Shown here one piece after another: positions 25,133-33,395 of a stretch of 55,424 nucleotides of DNA. The translations under genes were made by a program, and so were the position numbers. Position 1 is the first letter of the stretch; each line of letters starts with the position of its first letter. Source of the stretch: Bacillota bacterium (lineage in GTDB: Bacteria; Bacillota; Clostridia; Christensenellales; Aristaeellaceae); the NCBI GenBank assembly GCA_023435435.1, contig JAEYRW010000042.1, positions 1 to 55,424 on the forward strand, given 5' to 3'. The notes beneath the pieces were generated by a model. The model searched no databases and was not told where the DNA came from. It saw nothing but the letters and a program-made list of their open reading frames with translations.

Positions 25133-25615
25133 CTACAGCTTTTTCAGCATCCCGCAGGCGGTGAACGCCGCGTTGGGGATGGAAAAGGGTTCGCCCGGAA
25201 CGAACCCCTGGGCCTCGTACCACTTCTTGAGCACCGTGTTTTCGTTGACCACGCCCAGACCGATTTCGGAAAGGCCCATTTCCCGCGCGGCGTCGCACGC
25301 GGTGTCCATGAGCAGCCGCCCATACCCCTTATGCCTGTATGCCGGATCGACGGCCAGCCGGGTGATCTCGTAGCCATTCCCATGCGGCGCGACGGCGACG
25401 AAGCCGACGAGCTTCCCGTTCTCCCGAATGCCCATGGCGCGCGCACCCGGCTTGCCCAACTGGCCGAGCAGCCTTTGATTCTCGATGAACGCGGGATAGG
25501 TCGGGCTGTTTTCCCGGGTAAAGCCCATGCGCGACGCGACCTCCGAAAACGCCAGCCGAATGAGGTCGCCCACCACACCAACCTCGCGCGATATGTCAAT
25601 CGTTTCGATCTTCAT
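25133..25615 (-). CDS. GNAT-family N-acetyltransferase (copy 2)
   Basis: 160-residue paralogue of the next gene downstream. The acetyl-CoA loop is DPAYRHKGYGRLLMDTA, and the C-terminal part is NENTVLKKWYEAQGF. The copies differ mainly between residues 24 and 60 and at the last 20 residues, where substrate contacts usually lie in GNAT proteins. ATG 25615 lies inside the end of the upstream YaiI-family gene (20-base overlap) with AGGAGG upstream, so translation is coupled. Confidence 0.85.
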   Translation of the reverse strand: MKIETIDISREVGVVGDLIRLAFSEVASRMGFTRENSPTYPAFIENQRLLGQLGKPGARAMGIRENGKLVGFVAVAPHGNGYEITRLAVDPAYRHKGYGRLLMDTACDAAREMGLSEIGLGVVNENTVLKKWYEAQGFVPGEPFSIPNAAFTACGMLKKL

Positions 25616-26057
25616 TTTCCGCCTCCTGAATCAGCCGCGTAAGCGACTCCACATACCGCCTGTCGTCCTCTGCCGTGCGCTTCTTCGGCCCCTTTAAATG
25701 ATTCTTCGAGGATGCCCGCCGCGCCTCCTTGTGCATATGCCGCTCGGCCAACAGGCCGTCGATGTTGTCCTGCGTGTACCACATGCCGCTCTGGTGGATG
25801 GGCCGCGCGCCCTTCCCCAGGGCCATGGCGGCGACGCCGTAATCCTGGGTGACCACGATGTCGCCTCTCCGGCAGCGGTTGACCAGCGCGAAGTCCACCG
25901 CGTCCGCGCCGGCGCCGATCACCACGACCTCGGAGGTGTCCGTGGTCATGACGTGGTTCGTGTCGCAGAGCAGCACCACAGAAATCCCGTGCCGGAGCGC
26001 CGCCCGCTCCGTTTCGCGCACCACCGGGCACGCGTCGGCGTCGACGTAGATCTTCAT
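25596..26057 (-). CDS. YaiI/YqxD (DUF188) family protein
   Basis: 153-residue PIN-like protein of the UPF0178 family, starting MKIYVDADACPV. Conserved pieces include DTNHV, VIGAGADAVDFALVN, GDIVVTQDYGVAAMALGKGA and the Lys/Arg-rich KGPKKRTAEDDRRYVESL. The Asp set resembles a PIN nuclease, but no activity is established for the family. GGAGG precedes ATG 26057, downstream of the transketolase terminator. Confidence 0.9.
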   Translation of the reverse strand: MKIYVDADACPVVRETERAALRHGISVVLLCDTNHVMTTDTSEVVVIGAGADAVDFALVNRCRRGDIVVTQDYGVAAMALGKGARPIHQSGMWYTQDNIDGLLAERHMHKEARRASSKNHLKGPKKRTAEDDRRYVESLTRLIQEAENEDRND

Positions 26058-26075
26058 AGCATGCCTCCAAATGGG

Positions 26076-26112
26076 AAAGGCGCCCCGCGGGAATCCCCCG
26101 GGACGCCTTTTT
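26076..26112 (-). terminator. Intrinsic terminator of transketolase
   Basis: On the minus strand a GC stem AAAAAGGCGTCCCGGG...GCGGGGCGCCTTT, with a small mismatch, directly follows the tkt stop at 26120 and precedes the YaiI-family gene. The T tract on the minus side is short (TTT), while the plus side has five T. Confidence 0.65.
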
Positions 26113-26119
26113 GAATCGG

Positions 26120-28096
26120 TTACTTGCCCAGCACCTTTTTGGCCGTCTCCGCGACGTTTTCCGCCGTGAAGCCGAATTCCTGGAAGAGCACCTTGTAGGG
26201 CGCGGACGCGCCGAAGTGGTCGAGGCCGACCACGGCTCCGTCGAGACCCACGTACTTGTGCCAGCCGAACGTCGCCGCCGCCTCCACCGCCACGCGGGCG
26301 CGCACGGCGTTGGGGAGCACCGCTTCTTTATAGTCCGCGGACTGCGCCTCAAACAGCTCGAAGCTGGGCATGGACACCACGCGGGCATCGATCCCCTCGG
26401 CCTTGAGAAGCGCCTGCGCGGCGACGCACTGCTCCACCTCGGAGCCGGAACCCATGAGGATCATGTCCGGCGTCGCCTTCTCGGAAGCGGAAATGACATA
26501 GCCGCCCTTGAGCGCGTCCTTGCCGGACTTCTCGTAGAGGGGCAGATCCTGCCGGGTGAGCACCAGCGCCACCGGATGGTCTACCGTCATCGCGGTATAC
26601 CAGCCCGCTGCCACCTCGCGGCTGTCGGCGGGACGGTACACGATGAGCCCGGGCACGGCGCGCAGGCCCGCCAGATGCTCCACCGGCTGATGGGTCGGGC
26701 CGTCCTCGCCCACGCCAATGGAATCGTGCGTGAGGATGTAGGGAACGCCCAGGCCCATGATCGCCGACATGCGCATGGCGTTCTTCATGTAGTCTGAGAA
26801 GACAAAGAACGTGGCGCAGTAGGGCCGAAGACCGCCGTGGAGCTTCAGGCCGTTGGAAATGGCGGCCATGGCGTGCTCGCGCACGCCGAAGTGGACGTTG
26901 CAGCCTTCGGGCGTCTCGGCGGAGAAGTCGCCCTTGCCCTTCATGTTGCTCTTGTTGGAGGGCGCGAGGTCGGCGGAACCGCCAAACATGTTCGGGACGC
27001 GCGCGGCCAGCCGGTTCAGAACCTCGCCGGAGGAATTGCGCGTGGCGGCCTTGCCTTCGAACTTCCAGAACGCCTCGTCGTTCATGAGGTCGACGGGCAG
27101 CGCCTCGGAAAAGTAGGTCTCCCATTGGGCCTTCATCTCGGGGTACGCGGCAAAATACTTCGCGAGCTTCTCGTCCCACTGATCCTGTGCAATTTTTCCC
27201 CTTGCCTGGGTCTCGGCGGTTGCCTCGTACACCTCATCCGGCACGCAGAAGGGCTCCTGGCAGGGCCAGCCCAGCGCCTTCTTGGTGGCTGCGACGTTCT
27301 CCTCGCCGAGGGGCTCGCCGTGGGCGGAGGCCATGCCCGCCTTGGGGGAACCATAGCCGATGGCGGTGTGGCAAACGATGAGGGTGGGCTTGTCGGATTT
27401 CTTGGCGAGGGTAACGGCGGAATTGACCTGCACGTAGCAGTTGGCGTCGGTTACGTCGATGACGTTCCAGCCGTAGGCGCGGAAGCGCGCGGGCACGTCC
27501 TCCCGGAAGGCCAGATCAGTGGAGCCCTCGATGGAAATCTCGTTGTCGTCGTAGAGCGCGATGAGCTTGTTGAGCTTGAGCGTCCCCGCCAGCGAGCACG
27601 CCTCGTGGGAAATTCCCTCCATCATACAGCCGTCGCCGAGGATGGTGTAGGTATAATGGTTGACCACATCGAAGCCGTCCTTGTTGAAGACCGCGGCCAA
27701 GTGCTTCTCCGCCATGGCCATACCGACGGCGTTGGCGACGCCCTGTCCGAGGGGCCCGGTGGTGGTCTCGATGCCGCGGGTATGCTTGTATTCCGGATGC
27801 CCGGGCGTCTTGGAGCCCCACTGGCGGAAGCCCTTAAGGTCCTCAATGGTGAGACCGTAGCCGAACAAGTGGAGAAGCGAATAAATCAGCATGGAGCCGT
27901 GGCCGGAGGAGAGCACAAAGCGGTCGCGGTCGATCCACTTGGGATCGGCGGGATTGTGCTTCATCTGCTTGCCCCAAACTGCGTATGCCATCGCGGCGGA
28001 ACCCATGGGCATGCCGGGGTGTCCCGACTTCGCCTTCTGTACGGCCTCGGCCGACAAAACCCGGATCGCGTTGACGACCATCTGTTCCCTGTTCAT
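26120..28096 (-). CDS. tkt: Transketolase
   Basis: 658-residue thiamine-diphosphate enzyme of the pentose phosphate pathway. ThDP signature GDGCMMEGISHEACSLAGTLKLNKLIALYDDN (in part: GDGCMMEG near 151) is present, with SGHPGMPMG at the N-terminus, GPLGQG near 110, and the pyrimidine-domain segment EDGPTHQPVEHLA near 470. The visible TTG three codons upstream lies after the ribosome site, and ATG 28096 with AAGGAG is the likely start. It has its own promoter and terminator. Confidence 0.97.
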   Translation of the reverse strand: MNREQMVVNAIRVLSAEAVQKAKSGHPGMPMGSAAMAYAVWGKQMKHNPADPKWIDRDRFVLSSGHGSMLIYSLLHLFGYGLTIEDLKGFRQWGSKTPGHPEYKHTRGIETTTGPLGQGVANAVGMAMAEKHLAAVFNKDGFDVVNHYTYTILGDGCMMEGISHEACSLAGTLKLNKLIALYDDNEISIEGSTDLAFREDVPARFRAYGWNVIDVTDANCYVQVNSAVTLAKKSDKPTLIVCHTAIGYGSPKAGMASAHGEPLGEENVAATKKALGWPCQEPFCVPDEVYEATAETQARGKIAQDQWDEKLAKYFAAYPEMKAQWETYFSEALPVDLMNDEAFWKFEGKAATRNSSGEVLNRLAARVPNMFGGSADLAPSNKSNMKGKGDFSAETPEGCNVHFGVREHAMAAISNGLKLHGGLRPYCATFFVFSDYMKNAMRMSAIMGLGVPYILTHDSIGVGEDGPTHQPVEHLAGLRAVPGLIVYRPADSREVAAGWYTAMTVDHPVALVLTRQDLPLYEKSGKDALKGGYVISASEKATPDMILMGSGSEVEQCVAAQALLKAEGIDARVVSMPSFELFEAQSADYKEAVLPNAVRARVAVEAAATFGWHKYVGLDGAVVGLDHFGASAPYKVLFQEFGFTAENVAETAKKVLGK

Positions 28097-28131
28097 GAAA
28101 AACAACTCCTTAGAACGTTTTATGTGCGATT

Positions 28132-28159
28132 ATTATAGCATACCGCGGACCGGATACAA
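28132..28159 (-). promoter_or_regulatory. Predicted promoter of tkt
   Basis: On the minus strand TTGTAT (28154-28159), 16-bp spacer, and extended -10 TGCTATAAT (hexamer 28132-28137). Confidence 0.7.
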
Positions 28160-28196
28160 ACCGATTTCCCCAATCTTATCAAAAGCCCAACGCGCG

Positions 28197-29690
28197 CTAC
28201 GCGCAGGCATCCCGCAGCGCCGCCAGGTCCGAGGCGCAGTTCCCGCGCAGCAGCGCGTACAGCTCGCCCAAGATCCGTCCCACCCCGCCCCGCACGTCGC
28301 TTTCGGCGTTCAGAACCATCACCTCCGGGTCGTTGACCGACATGCGCAGCTGGAACCACGCGTTTTCAACGCCCCCGTCGAGGTTGAACAGAATCCGGAC
28401 ACCCTCCCGGCTGTCCGTCGCGAGCCGCCAGAGCGGGTTCTCCAGCGTGTGGGAGAGGATCATTTCAATGATGTCGTTGGATTCCTCGGTCCAGTCGCCG
28501 TCGTCCATCCGGAAGCGAATCTCCTTTGCCTCGACGCTCTCGTGCAGGCAATCCAGATAATCGGAAATCGTCTCGCCGAAGCGCTTTTTGTCGTACGCCT
28601 CGCAAACGATCCGGGTGGCGAGGTGCATGCCGTCGTCCAAAAATTCGTTTTCGCGGAACGCCGCGTGACCGCTGGTCTCGATGGCCAGCGGACAGTCGAT
28701 CCCTTCGTCGTTGAGCCGGATCGCTTCGTCGATGACGTTCTTGCAGCCGCGCTTGAAGCGGTAGTGAACGCCGCCCCACTCGCTGATGAACCGCGAAAGC
28801 CCCGAAGAGGTCACGGAATCGGTGACGATGGTGGCGCCGCTCGTCTTGTTGAGCAGGATCGCCGAAATGAGCGCGATGAGCCGGTTCCCCGTAATCGCGC
28901 GGCCCGCGCCGTCGACGATGGCCGTGCGGTCGCAGTCCGCGTTGAGCAATACGCCCAAATCGGCCTCGTTCTCTCTCACCGCATCCGAAAGCGCGGCGAG
29001 CGCCGCCGGATCGTTGGTGGAAGGCGCGTGCGCCGGAAATGCCCCGTCGGGCGCGAGGTTGCTGCTCCCGGTGGTCTCCGCGCCCAGCTCCTCGAGGAAA
29101 TCCGCATAGAAGCCGCCCGCGCCGCCCGAAGCGTCCACGACGACGTGCAGCCCCAGAAGCGGCTTGGGCGCATCGTCCTCGAGCCGCTCCCGCGCCATGG
29201 CGGCGAGCCGCGCCCGGTAGGAGGCGACGGAATCGATTTTTTCAACGAGCCGAACGGGCACCTGCGCGTCCGCCGCGCGCGCGGCGATTTCCCGCACATC
29301 GCCCGCGTCGGGCGAGCCGTCCCGCGCGGCCATTTCGAAACCGTTCACGCCCGCCGGCGCGTCGCCGGCGGTAATCATCACCGCGCCGTCGGCCTTCCGG
29401 CCTTCTCCAGAGAGCGTCATGTAAAGGGCGGGCGCGGTGGTGAGCCCACACTGAAGGACGTCCGCGTCCACGGCGGTCAGGCCGGCGATAAGCGCCCGTT
29501 CCAACCGCGGGCCGGAGGCGCGGGAATCGTGCCCCACGGCCACCGCGAGCTTGTCCGGGGTCGTGCCGAGCCGCCCCGCGAGCCAGAGCGCGAACGCGTA
29601 GCCGAACCCCGTCGCAAATCCGTCCGTCAACTCGGTCTCTTCGCCGCGTATGTCGGTTCCGCTCAGGAGCCTGCGTGCCTCGGGGCTCAT
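28197..29690 (-). CDS. Phosphohexomutase (phosphomannomutase/phosphoglucomutase family)
   Basis: 497-residue alpha-D-phosphohexomutase. The phosphoserine loop is GHDSRASG (about 53-60), the metal loop NADCDRTAIVDG (about 262), a variant of the common DGDGDR, and the sugar-binding loop ETSGHAAF (about 338); the C-terminal phosphate-binding domain contains DSREGVRI. It interconverts hexose 1- and 6-phosphates; Man versus Glc preference is not decidable. ATG 29690 overlaps the DUF2461 stop (ATGA). A small GC hairpin with TTTT around 28186-28208 may terminate the run. Confidence 0.88.
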   Translation of the reverse strand: MSPEARRLLSGTDIRGEETELTDGFATGFGYAFALWLAGRLGTTPDKLAVAVGHDSRASGPRLERALIAGLTAVDADVLQCGLTTAPALYMTLSGEGRKADGAVMITAGDAPAGVNGFEMAARDGSPDAGDVREIAARAADAQVPVRLVEKIDSVASYRARLAAMARERLEDDAPKPLLGLHVVVDASGGAGGFYADFLEELGAETTGSSNLAPDGAFPAHAPSTNDPAALAALSDAVRENEADLGVLLNADCDRTAIVDGAGRAITGNRLIALISAILLNKTSGATIVTDSVTSSGLSRFISEWGGVHYRFKRGCKNVIDEAIRLNDEGIDCPLAIETSGHAAFRENEFLDDGMHLATRIVCEAYDKKRFGETISDYLDCLHESVEAKEIRFRMDDGDWTEESNDIIEMILSHTLENPLWRLATDSREGVRILFNLDGGVENAWFQLRMSVNDPEVMVLNAESDVRGGVGRILGELYALLRGNCASDLAALRDACA

Positions 29691-30367
29691 AAAAGTCCTC
29701 CTTCTTCCGGGGTCAGGGTCATGATGGAGCGATACATGGGGGTCAAAATGCCATATCCCCGAACGATCTCGTCGGCCAGGGCGGGGGATTTCAAAAGTGC
29801 CGCATCCTCAATTTCCCGCTCTACGTAGAACCCCTTGAGGTTGTACCACTCCCGGGCTTCGGGGCTCAGCTGATCCGGAATCGCGATGCGCTTGTACGCC
29901 TTTGTGTGGCGCGTAAAATCGCCCTTCGCCCCGCGCCAGGTCTCGAGGAAGGGTTCCGGGTCCCGCACAAGACGCCGCCTGAGCGCGTTCATGAGCGGCC
30001 GGTTTTCGTCGTAGAAGCCCATGCCGTAGCCCGCGCCCTCGGCCGAGATTTCAAAATACACCCCCAATGTCGTGGCGCGCTCGACGCCGGGACGGCGGAA
30101 CGCCATCCAGATGTGATCGCGATAGGGGCTCTTGTCGTTCGAAAACCGCACGTCCCGGTTGATGCGGGAGACGACCTTGTTGGGCCTGCGCTCGAGATTT
30201 TCGTCAAGCTTTTCAATGGCGGGCGCCAGCGCGGCGGCAAGTTCCAGCGCGGGCTTGCGCACCGCGCGCTCATACCAGTCATGATTGTCCAGAAAGAATT
30301 CCCGGTTGTTGTTGAACCGGATCGCCATGAAGAACTCAAACGTCTCGTCCGTAAATCCGTTAAACAT
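29687..30367 (-). CDS. DUF2461 (TIGR02453) family protein
   Basis: 226 residues matching the DUF2461 pattern: FNGFTDETFEFFMAIRFNNNREFF at the N-terminus (given in part as FNNNREFF), INRDVRFSNDKSPYRDHIWMAF in the middle (in part: RFSNDKSPY), and a YFEISAEGAGYGMGFY core. Members are widespread cytosolic proteins of unknown function. It overlaps genes on both sides (8 bases upstream, 4 downstream), showing it is part of the operon. Confidence 0.88.
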   Translation of the reverse strand: MFNGFTDETFEFFMAIRFNNNREFFLDNHDWYERAVRKPALELAAALAPAIEKLDENLERRPNKVVSRINRDVRFSNDKSPYRDHIWMAFRRPGVERATTLGVYFEISAEGAGYGMGFYDENRPLMNALRRRLVRDPEPFLETWRGAKGDFTRHTKAYKRIAIPDQLSPEAREWYNLKGFYVEREIEDAALLKSPALADEIVRGYGILTPMYRSIMTLTPEEGGLL

Positions 30368-32021
30368 CGGTGCCTCCGCGTTTTTTCGGCTTTGTGGGCC
30401 GCTTGACCGGCTCGAACCTCGTGGTCTTGCCCAGTTCCTCGCGCCGGCGCTGCTTTTCCTTGTCGAGCTTCTGCCTGCGGATCCGCCGCTCGCGGAAGTG
30501 ACTCGCGATGAGAATCGCCGTCAAAACGATGAGCACCGCGCCCGCGATGCCGAGCATCCAAACGTAGGTGGCCGAATCGTCCACGCTGCGCTTGATCCAT
30601 TCGACGAAGCCCTCCCCTTCCTCCTGCGCCACCTCGGGGCGCGCGCCGCCGGAATCGATTTTGATCTCCACGGGCGGCGACACAATGGTCACCGTCTGGT
30701 CGGAATCGTCCGTGTAGGTGGCGGAAAAGAGCAGGCGCGCGTCGTCCGTCACGTCGCAAATGACGTCGCGGTAGGTCGTCTCTCCTGCCGGAACGAAGGC
30801 AAACGTCCGAATCTCACCCATCGCCTGTTCGGAAAGCACCACATCCCGCGCGGCGGCGTTTCCCTCGTTCTCGATGGCCACCGTCACGCGCACGCCCCCG
30901 GGCTGCGAGATGACGGGCGTCGCGGCGACCGCGGAGATGGACAGCGCGCTCTCGGCAAATTCGGCCGTGAGCGCCACGTGGGCGGTGTTGGTAACCACCT
31001 CGATCTCATCCCCCGTCCGGGCCGCGCCCGAAACGCGGATGCGGTAATCGGACGGTTCCCGAACGGGCCAGCTGCAGGTGAGGGTGATGGATGTACCCGC
31101 CTTGACCTCGAGAGCGTCCGCCAGCACGGTTCCGTAAATGTCGTCTGTGACCTCAATGCCCGAAAAATCGACGCCCTCCGCCGCGATGGTCAAAACGCCG
31201 TTCACGGTCTCCCCGGATGTGGCGGAGTCCCGGTCGAGGGCGAGGGTGGCCGTGAGCGCCTCCTCAACGACCTCAATCTTCACGCCGTCGAGCTTCTTCG
31301 TCACCGCGTCCTCCGAGACCACCTCGGCGACATAGCTCACCCGGGCCTCGGACGTGCCCGTCTTCGACACCGCGACGCGGTTCGAGAACACCTTGGTCGC
31401 GCCCGGCTCGAGGGAATCGACGCGCCCCCCCGTGTAATCGCCGAAGGAATCCGTCACGCGGACCTGGGTCAAGGTAACGTTCCCGGTGTTTTTGACCCGG
31501 TACGTCACAAGGACCGTCGAGCCGGCCACCACCGCGCGGCTTGAAATCTGGCGCGTAAGCTCGATGTCCGGCTTCGCCTCGCTCTTTGCGATGGCAACCG
31601 GAACCGAATAATTCACCGGCGCCTCATCGGAGGCGATGCCGTCGTGGCTCACGATGAAGTCGATTTCACCCGCGTCCAGTTCCTCCTGGGAAACGGTGTA
31701 GGACCTCTTGAACACCAGCGGCGTCCCGCCCGCGGCGATCTGCCCCACCGGCGCGGAATGAAGCCCGTCGGACGACGTGACCGTAATGTTGTTGGCGTCG
31801 TAGTCTGAAATGTTCGAAAGGGTGAACGTCACGGTGACGTCGCCCGGCGTCACGAGGGCGGACGGGCTGACCGTCGCCTTGATTTCGAGGATATGCCTGA
31901 GGGGCGGCGCGGTCTCCTCTGAGACGGCAAAGCCCTGCGCGAAGAAAATCGCGCAGGCGAGCGCACAAATGAAGAGGCGGATTGCCCCGTTTTTAGCCCT
32001 TCTTGACTTCGTAATTCTCAC
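30360..32021 (-). CDS. Secreted, membrane-anchored CARDB/DUF11-like repeat protein
   Basis: About 553 residues. Basic N-terminus and signal sequence (LFICALACAIFFAQGFA, about 16-32), then four immunoglobulin-like repeats of roughly 105-120 residues typified by VTPGDVTVTFTLSNISD, VVAGSTVLVTYRVKNTGNVTL and QPGGVRVTVAIENEGNAA, the CARDB/DUF11 pattern. A transmembrane helix (about 487-510) and a Lys/Arg-rich cytosolic tail finish it. It could be an adhesin, a wall-sensing or scaffold protein. No ATG is available: a GTG at 32021 (or TTG 32024), inside the end of the upstream cyclophilin gene, must be used. Confidence 0.7.
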   Translation of the reverse strand: MRITKSRRAKNGAIRLFICALACAIFFAQGFAVSEETAPPLRHILEIKATVSPSALVTPGDVTVTFTLSNISDYDANNITVTSSDGLHSAPVGQIAAGGTPLVFKRSYTVSQEELDAGEIDFIVSHDGIASDEAPVNYSVPVAIAKSEAKPDIELTRQISSRAVVAGSTVLVTYRVKNTGNVTLTQVRVTDSFGDYTGGRVDSLEPGATKVFSNRVAVSKTGTSEARVSYVAEVVSEDAVTKKLDGVKIEVVEEALTATLALDRDSATSGETVNGVLTIAAEGVDFSGIEVTDDIYGTVLADALEVKAGTSITLTCSWPVREPSDYRIRVSGAARTGDEIEVVTNTAHVALTAEFAESALSISAVAATPVISQPGGVRVTVAIENEGNAAARDVVLSEQAMGEIRTFAFVPAGETTYRDVICDVTDDARLLFSATYTDDSDQTVTIVSPPVEIKIDSGGARPEVAQEEGEGFVEWIKRSVDDSATYVWMLGIAGAVLIVLTAILIASHFRERRIRRQKLDKEKQRRREELGKTTRFEPVKRPTKPKKRGGTDV

Positions 32022-32511
32022 CAAACGTTTCCACAGTGGCCTTCTTGATCCGCTGTTCGGCGACGGGCCTGTCCTGTGCGGCGGTTTCGCACGCGGCGAT
32101 GCGGTCCACGGCCTCCATGCCCTCGGTCACCTTGCCGAACGCGGCGTAGGAGCCGTCCAGATGCGGCGCGTCCGCGTGCATGACGAAGAATTGGCTGCCC
32201 GCCGAATCCCGCATCATGCTGCGGGCCATGGACAATACGCCCCGCGCGTGCTTAAGCTTGTTTTTCTTGAAGCCGTTTTCGCTGAATTCGCCCCGGATGG
32301 CGTAGCCCGGCCCACCCATGCCGGTTCCTGTCGGGTCGCCGCCCTGAATCATGAAGCCGGGAATCACGCGATGGAAGATCAGCCCGTCGTAGAAGCCGGA
32401 TTCCGTCAGGTTCACGAAGTTCGCCACGGTGTTGGGCGCGACATCGGGGTAAAGCTCCGCCTTGAACAGGTCTCCGTTTTCCATTTCAAATGTTACGATG
32501 GGATTTTTCAT
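31993..32511 (-). CDS. Peptidyl-prolyl cis-trans isomerase, cyclophilin type (cytosolic)
   Basis: 172 residues, no signal or membrane helix. Cyclophilin core with NTVANFVNL, FHRVIPGFMIQGGDPTG (catalytic Arg in FHR), GVLSMAR, AGSQFFVM and YAAFGKV. It catalyses proline isomerisation during folding. ATG 32511 follows AGGAG. It is the third of three consecutive cyclophilin genes in transcription order and the only one without an export or anchor segment. Confidence 0.93.
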   Translation of the reverse strand: MKNPIVTFEMENGDLFKAELYPDVAPNTVANFVNLTESGFYDGLIFHRVIPGFMIQGGDPTGTGMGGPGYAIRGEFSENGFKKNKLKHARGVLSMARSMMRDSAGSQFFVMHADAPHLDGSYAAFGKVTEGMEAVDRIAACETAAQDRPVAEQRIKKATVETFGENYEVKKG

Positions 32512-32521
32512 GTCATTTCTC

Positions 32522-33295
32522 CTAATTCTCAATTTTGTCAGCCTTGTATTCGACACCCTTCGTGTCGACGGTGATGGATTTGATGACGACGTCCGCAACG
32601 GGCTTGTCGCTGGCGTCGGTCTCGACGGAGGCGATGCTGTCCACCACGTCCATGCCGGTCGTCACTTCGCCGAACGCCGCGTACTGGCCGTCCAGGCTCG
32701 TCGCATCAGCGTGCATGATGAAGAACTGGCTCCCCGCCGTGTCGTAGCCGTTCGCGCGCGCCATGGAGATGACTCCGCGGCTGTGCGTCAACTGGTTGTC
32801 AACGCCGTTTGCGGAAAACTCGCCCTTGATGGAATAGCCCGGCCCACCGGAGCCGTTGCCATCGGGGTCGCCGCCCTGGATCATGAAGCCGGAAATCACC
32901 CGGTGAAACGTGAGGCCGTCATAGAAGCCTGAATTCGCCAGCTCGACGAAGTTCGCCACGGTGTTGGGCGCGGCAGCCGGATAAAGCTCGACGGTGATCA
33001 CGCCGCCGTCCTCCATGGTGATGGTGGCGACGGGGTCATCGTCGCGGGCGTAGTCGGCGTTCTGCGTGATCGCAGCGCCCGTCGAATCGGCGGATGTCCC
33101 TGCGGTGGGCGCGGCGGTGGCGGCAGCGTTGGTGGAAGCCGCCTTGTTGTTCGCGTTGTAGACCACCGCCACGATTGCGATAAACAGCGCCACGGCGGCC
33201 GTCGCCATGATAATCGTCCTGATGAGCCGCTTGCGCACGATGCGCTCCGCCTGCTGCCGCCGGGTGAGGTTTCCCTTGTCGTTCTTCGGTGCCAT
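32522..33295 (-). CDS. Peptidyl-prolyl cis-trans isomerase, cyclophilin type, membrane-anchored
   Basis: 257 residues. A positively charged N-terminus (RRQQAERIVRKRLIR) and one membrane helix (about 26-46) put the enzyme outside the membrane, after an Ala/Thr/Ser linker to about residue 85. The cyclophilin core has FHRVISGFMIQGGDPDG, GVISMARANG, AGSQFFIMH and YAAFGEV. It should assist folding of exported proteins. AAAGGAG precedes ATG 33295. A gap of about 100 bp separates it from the next cyclophilin gene upstream. Confidence 0.92.
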   Translation of the reverse strand: MAPKNDKGNLTRRQQAERIVRKRLIRTIIMATAAVALFIAIVAVVYNANNKAASTNAAATAAPTAGTSADSTGAAITQNADYARDDDPVATITMEDGGVITVELYPAAAPNTVANFVELANSGFYDGLTFHRVISGFMIQGGDPDGNGSGGPGYSIKGEFSANGVDNQLTHSRGVISMARANGYDTAGSQFFIMHADATSLDGQYAAFGEVTTGMDVVDSIASVETDASDKPVADVVIKSITVDTKGVEYKADKIEN

Positions 33296-33377
33296 TCTTT
33301 TCTCCTTTCGCCCGCCTTCGCCTCCGGCGAACGCGGGTTCCGGGCTGCGGGGCGCGCCGCGCCGTCCTCGCCCTCCA

Positions 33378-33394
33378 GTCCCGCTCTGCGGGAC
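33378..33394 (-). other. Small hairpin after the lipoprotein cyclophilin
   Basis: GTCCCGC and GCGGGAC form a 7-bp stem with a 3-base loop directly after the stop codon at 33396. No T tract follows, so it is more likely an mRNA stability or attenuation element than a full terminator. Confidence 0.35.
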
Positions 33395-33395
33395 C

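Noticed and set aside
29039..29374. Arg/Pro-rich plus-strand frame opposite the phosphohexomutase
   Set aside because: Composition is typical of a GC shadow frame, with no ribosome site and a well-supported gene on the other strand.
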